Assembly: GCF_030272615.1 (NCBI RefSeq)
Contig: NC_081408.1
Span: 340,040,793 to 340,104,792, forward strand
Length of the DNA: 64,000 nucleotides
Direction of reading: 5' to 3'
Origin: Cryptomeria japonica
Lineage: Eukaryota > Streptophyta > Pinopsida > Cupressales > Cupressaceae
The translations under genes and the position numbers were made by a program. Of this stretch, positions 60,210-64,000 are shown piece by piece. The notes under the pieces were generated by a model that saw only the letters and a program-made list of their open reading frames with translations, was not told the DNA's origin and did no database searches. Each line of letters begins with the position of its first letter. Within the stretch, counting starts at the first letter, position 1.

Positions 60210-62628
60210 TGCATAATTCTTGAAGAATACTAATGGTGAAATGCAGGAGTTTTCAATCCATGCTCAGTATATCAAACATTTATTCTTTTAAATATCAGGG
60301 AGTATTTCTTGTACCTTAGTAGTATAAGTTCCTATTCCTATTCCTATTTTTTTTTAATAAGTATTATGGTCTACTTTATAGAGTTAACTAGGATCCTGCT
60401 ATGTCCTTTGAAAGAACATACATCCCTAGAAAGAGCCACTGTTAGCACACATTTTTGCAAAATTTTATGTGTTGTTATGGAACATTTTTTTTCTGGTTTG
60501 CATGTACAGGAACCTTATTAGCATAGACAAAGTTCTCTAAGGATCAGCTATTTCAGGAGTGTCAAGGTATCACTTGGGCACACTAAAGGCATGCACTAAG
60601 TATTGACTGCATAAGGAATCTAGTATGGGAGCATTTATCAGTGGAGAAGTCATTATGGTATAATCTAAGATTGTTTTTCAGTATGTATCAGACCTTGTGG
60701 GATAGCTGGGATCACTATTATTCATGGTGGATGGCTAATTTTTTCAAAACTACAAAATTTTAATTATCGACATAAGTAGTCCCGATGAAACAACATTGGC
60801 AAGAAAAAGAATGATTATCGGCATGACATTTACCGATAAATCAGAAGGTGGACTTATTGGAGCACTTAAATGATATTTAGCATGATGCACATTCTTAGGA
60901 AAGTCATACCATCAAGATAGCTTGTTTCATTGAGGCAGAAGGAGGGTGTTTTCTATCGGCATACATCGGTTTATCCGGGAAGTGAAATTTTTTTTATACC
61001 GATAGCCGATGAGGCTATTAGTGTAACTTATAATGATGAAAAGGCAGTGTACATCATAGACTTATAACATTAGGAGATCGGAAATAATGAAAAAACTCTA
61101 TCCCGATACCCGATGACTGAAGGGAACTGAAGGAAGGTCTATTGGAGAAAAAGACCATATTGGGATGGTGTAGAAATAGTTAGGCCAATCCCCAATTACA
61201 TGGAGAATCATAAGGAAAAACCATCAGTATTACTTACACTGATAATGCAGAGTTGGAGGTATAAAGCATAAAAGTGCATTAGAGTAACATCGAGACTTTG
61301 GGAGGAATAGAAAAAGGCTATTCTGACCCCCAATGAAGAAAAAAGCGCCTGCAGGGATATCAGTATGAGTTATACCGACAAAGTAACATAGATTGAAGAC
61401 TTATAGGGATGTTGGGATGAGGAGTTTTATGCTATACTGAATCCTAATAGGATTGTTATGATGTATGGTGAATTTCAAGAAGATCTCATCAGGAAGATTT
61501 ATGCCGATACAATCGAAGGTAAGTTTTTTATGTTTGACTTAATGAATACCTAATTTTTTTCTCTCATACAAGATTTGTTTATCGGGAACACAATGGCACT
61601 AAGGAGTATACAAGCGGAAGAAACTACAGGAATTCCTGAGATCTCAATTGGTGAACTTAGTTGTTTGTCATGTTGTAATTACATGTCTTTAGTTGCAAAT
61701 TAGGTAGTCGTTAAAAATAGATGCATTGGTTTGAAGCTTGGTCACATCCCTTCAGTTATGTATATAATAGGATACCAAAACCGATGACGAGGGAGATAGA
61801 TGGGGAGACATCTTGTAAGGGCTATAGTATTATGTACTAGAGAAGTCTGTGGGAAGAAGAAGTATCTGTTGATGCAAATTGATTGTAATGGAGTATCTTC
61901 AAGTGTCTTTTGTATGAAATACCAATGCAAAGATTAATGCAAAAGGTTCATTGTTTCTATCCAAGATATTGTATACTTTCTGTGTTGATGAATTAATTTT
62001 GTCCTCTTGATAAACTTACTTTTGGGCTTGCTATGATGTGCCATCACATGATGTTGCACTAAATATGGAATTGGTTTTTTCATTATTTATTAACACATAC
62101 TGAAACCTTCACAGTGATAGTTAATACCGTCTCTTGAGTTGATCGAATTGGTTGTCCAGAAAGTAACATCTATATCCTTGGATAGAAGCACTAGTCTGTT
62201 ATTTAACTTCTATGCGTTGGGATTGTTATGCATAAGGTCCTTATCAGAGAAACATTATTTTGAATCCTATATGAATTGATATGTATATGATTTCTGCAAG
62301 TTTTAACAACAATCATTTTCATAATACATTTAATTCATTTTCTTTTATCAAGATTCAAGAAGCATTCAAATAAAAGCACATAATAAGGTATATTAGTAGG
62401 AAACTATTGCCATTCTTCCAAAAGGTTGTCTTAATAAATATTTAAATCCACTTTAAATAACCTCTTAGTTCTTAAGAGATTAAGGTATACCCACCTAGGT
62501 TCAGTGGAGCCTTAAGTGCAAAGGGATTTGGTCTTTGACCATCCCTGTTCATTGGCCAAGGCTAGTTGGATTAGATAAGGGCTTGGAAAATCCTTAAGTT
62601 TTCCAGTCTATGGTTTTGGGCACCAACA
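60210..62628 (+). repeat. second (3') Y LTR
   Basis: 2,419 bp from the base after the PPT to CACCAACA. It is collinear with 54472-57686 without the GATTA-flanked insertion. It passes directly into repeat X at 62629. Confidence 0.7.
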
Positions 62629-63039
62629 AGAGTAATTCCACCATGTTGATGTTGCACTACTCTAACTTTCATGTGACATCCACTAAGATTGCAGTCTATG
62701 GTGTCCACTCTACCACAATCATTAGTATATACTACAATTAGATCATTACAAACCCTCAAAGTGGAAAGATATGTGTCACACAATAAATCATCAACATCAA
62801 AAATCTCACTCCAAATCTTGTTAAAGAGACAATCCAATACACTGAAAAACCATGCAATTAGTTGCCAATATTAATGCAAGGTCTAAAATTTTCTTAATCG
62901 ACATCATAGGGTGACCATTAAACATTGAAATATGAGATCAAGGCGAAGGAACCAAATATGAAACCTCACTCCCAATGAGTTGCATGCATGTATTATCAAA
63001 TTGCATTATCTTCCTTGTAGGAAATTTCTTAGTTTTCAT
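62629..63039 (-). pseudogene. unknown minus-strand ORF of repeat X, copy 3
   Basis: ATG at 63039 on the minus strand. It has the same frame as 52318-52710 but with a one-base insertion near 62845 (an extra A), so the frame is broken after about 60 codons. The C-terminal part (from 62837) reads VDTIDCNLSGCHMKVRVVQH and then runs into the Y LTR. Confidence 0.4.
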
Positions 63040-63490
63040 AATAATATATTGTATACCTTATCATGGCTCCTTCTTCTTTGAACTATCCTCTTTCTTCTTC
63101 AATAATTTCTATTCTAATATTGTCTTCTTCAAGAGATGTTGTTAAAGCCTTTCTCCTCATCCTTCTATTGTTTCCCCTTCATCCTTTGTTCTCTCTTCTG
63201 GTGGTAGGATTTCACTCTCTTCCCCTCTTGGTGCGATTATAGATTATTATATTGCTTGGAATATGGTTCATACATGGAGAAAAGGTCATGTGTACTTTTC
63301 TCTTCCTCTTCCTTGGGTCAAGTAAGAGTTGTCTTTCCTTGAGGTTGAGATGTTTGTTTCCTACCAATTTGAAGCTCTAATCAAAAGTTGTCTCTACTTT
63401 ATTTTTGGCTTCTTTGGTCGTCTCACAACTTGTGAGATCCTTCTTTCCTACCTAATAGGCTGTTATGTAAGGGTTTGGGTCTTCTCACAA
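62629..63490. repeat. repeat X, copy 3 (partial)
   Basis: It begins AGAGTAATTCC, corresponding to 52303 of copy 2, and is collinear with it to its end. Like copy 1 it then continues into the AT-rich spacer and Copia integrase stub. Confidence 0.78.
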
Positions 63491-63700
63491 TTTACATAAT
63501 CAGAACATATTAAATATATTTATATAAAAATATTAAACATAAATATATAAAATATGTATATATTAGTATGTTTAAAAATATTATATGTATAATAACAAAT
63601 AATATGTATACATGCATATTCATATTTTTATAAACATAATTTTAGGCATACTTTTATGTATGATCTATGTATACTCTAGGTATATATGTACAAGCTATGC
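63491..63700. repeat. AT-rich spacer, second copy
   Basis: Nearly identical to 14480-14659, including the TATGTATACATGCATATTC-type stretch. Confidence 0.7.
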
Positions 63701-64000
63701 TTACTTCTTTGTAATATATTTTTTATGTTTCTCAATCTCATGGTCCTTATAAAACTTGTTGAGTTCTTTCAAACAAAAATCACCTTCAGTGTCAGTCCTC
63801 AAACACTTAATATGTTTTCTACCAGTTGGATTTTCAACCAAGGATTTGAAATTCTTAAACTGACTTAAAACTTTAGATTTACTCATGAAGAAATACAAAT
63901 ATACATTCCAAGGTTATACTATAGTCATCTATAAAAGAGATAAAATAAGTAGATCTAGCTCTATCGAAGGAACATTAATAAGACCAAGCACATGCAAATG
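63701..64000 (-). pseudogene. pol: Copia integrase fragment (minus strand), second copy
   Basis: The frame 63898-63701 matches 14873-14676 at nearly every residue (QFKNFKSLVEN, GRKHIKCLRTD). It is truncated at the same point by the AT-rich spacer and continues beyond the right edge of the window. Confidence 0.8.

Larger units (their letters stand above)
54472..62628 (+). mobile_element. non-autonomous gag-only LTR element Y (LTR-internal-LTR)
   Basis: Two LTR copies end identically in CACCAACA (57686 and 62628) and flank a 2.5-kb internal region. That region has PBS-like repeats, a gag pseudogene, an acidic second ORF and a PPT, but no protease, RT or integrase. This fits a LARD/TR-GAG-type derivative of a Gypsy element. 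LTR starts are placed after the strong PPT; both LTRs then measure 2,419 bp once the nested solo LTR and its duplication are removed from the first. The right flank is repeat X copy 3 (starting AGAGT), whose empty site is visible near 52300. Confidence 0.72.

Overview
The window looks like intergenic DNA from a large, repeat-rich seed-plant genome. A conifer-like gymnosperm is my best guess from the style of the elements, but I cannot prove it. It is AT-rich and contains no host gene, rRNA, tRNA or CRISPR array that I can support. Almost everything is LTR-retrotransposon sequence, nested and decayed to different degrees. All long reading frames carry premature stops or frameshifts.

Layout. 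1-5474 is the 3' part of a Sirevirus-like Copia element: a broken ~1.1-kaa env-like ORF, five polypurine-like motifs and a 3' LTR. 5475-7162 is the 3' end of an unrelated Gypsy-type element with a 1.2-kb LTR. 7960-9701 and 13933-14479 form one copy of an unclassified repeat ('X') carrying a minus-strand ORF, split by a 4.2-kb solo LTR (9702-13932). A minus-strand Copia relic (14660-15239 plus 22584-~24360) is split by a second member of the 4-kb-LTR family (15240-22583), which has fused a gag stub to its truncated 3' LTR. 24361-26992 is unassigned, with a faint old X-like copy.

26993-50660 is one giant Tat-lineage Gypsy element. It has ~0.7-kb LTRs, gag, protease, RT, two RNase H domains and integrase. 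On the opposite strand, between pol and the 3' LTR, it has an ORF with a plant mobile domain (PMD) and a coiled coil. Its leader was invaded by a younger 6.1-kb Copia element (28869-34934, LTRs ~97% identical, AAAAT target duplication). Its 3' untranslated region was invaded by a 1.6-kb solo LTR (47212-48842, CTAGT duplication).

50661-53170 is a second X copy. It is joined through a 30-bp inverted filler to a tandem LTR-internal-LTR array (53201-62628) of a non-autonomous, gag-only element ('Y'). One Y LTR holds another solo LTR (55657-56447, GATTA duplication), and the paralogous Y LTR preserves the empty site. A third X copy and the same Copia integrase stub run from 62629 to the end.

The observation most likely to be new is in the Tat element. 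A degenerate GCATCTGTGTT-type motif is clustered in the gag-pol leader (27870-28070 and 35370-35553). The same motif is clustered in the opposite orientation at 49249-49420, which would be the leader of an antisense PMD transcript starting in the 3' LTR. Both divergent transcription units would then carry the same leader motif in the same transcript-relative direction.
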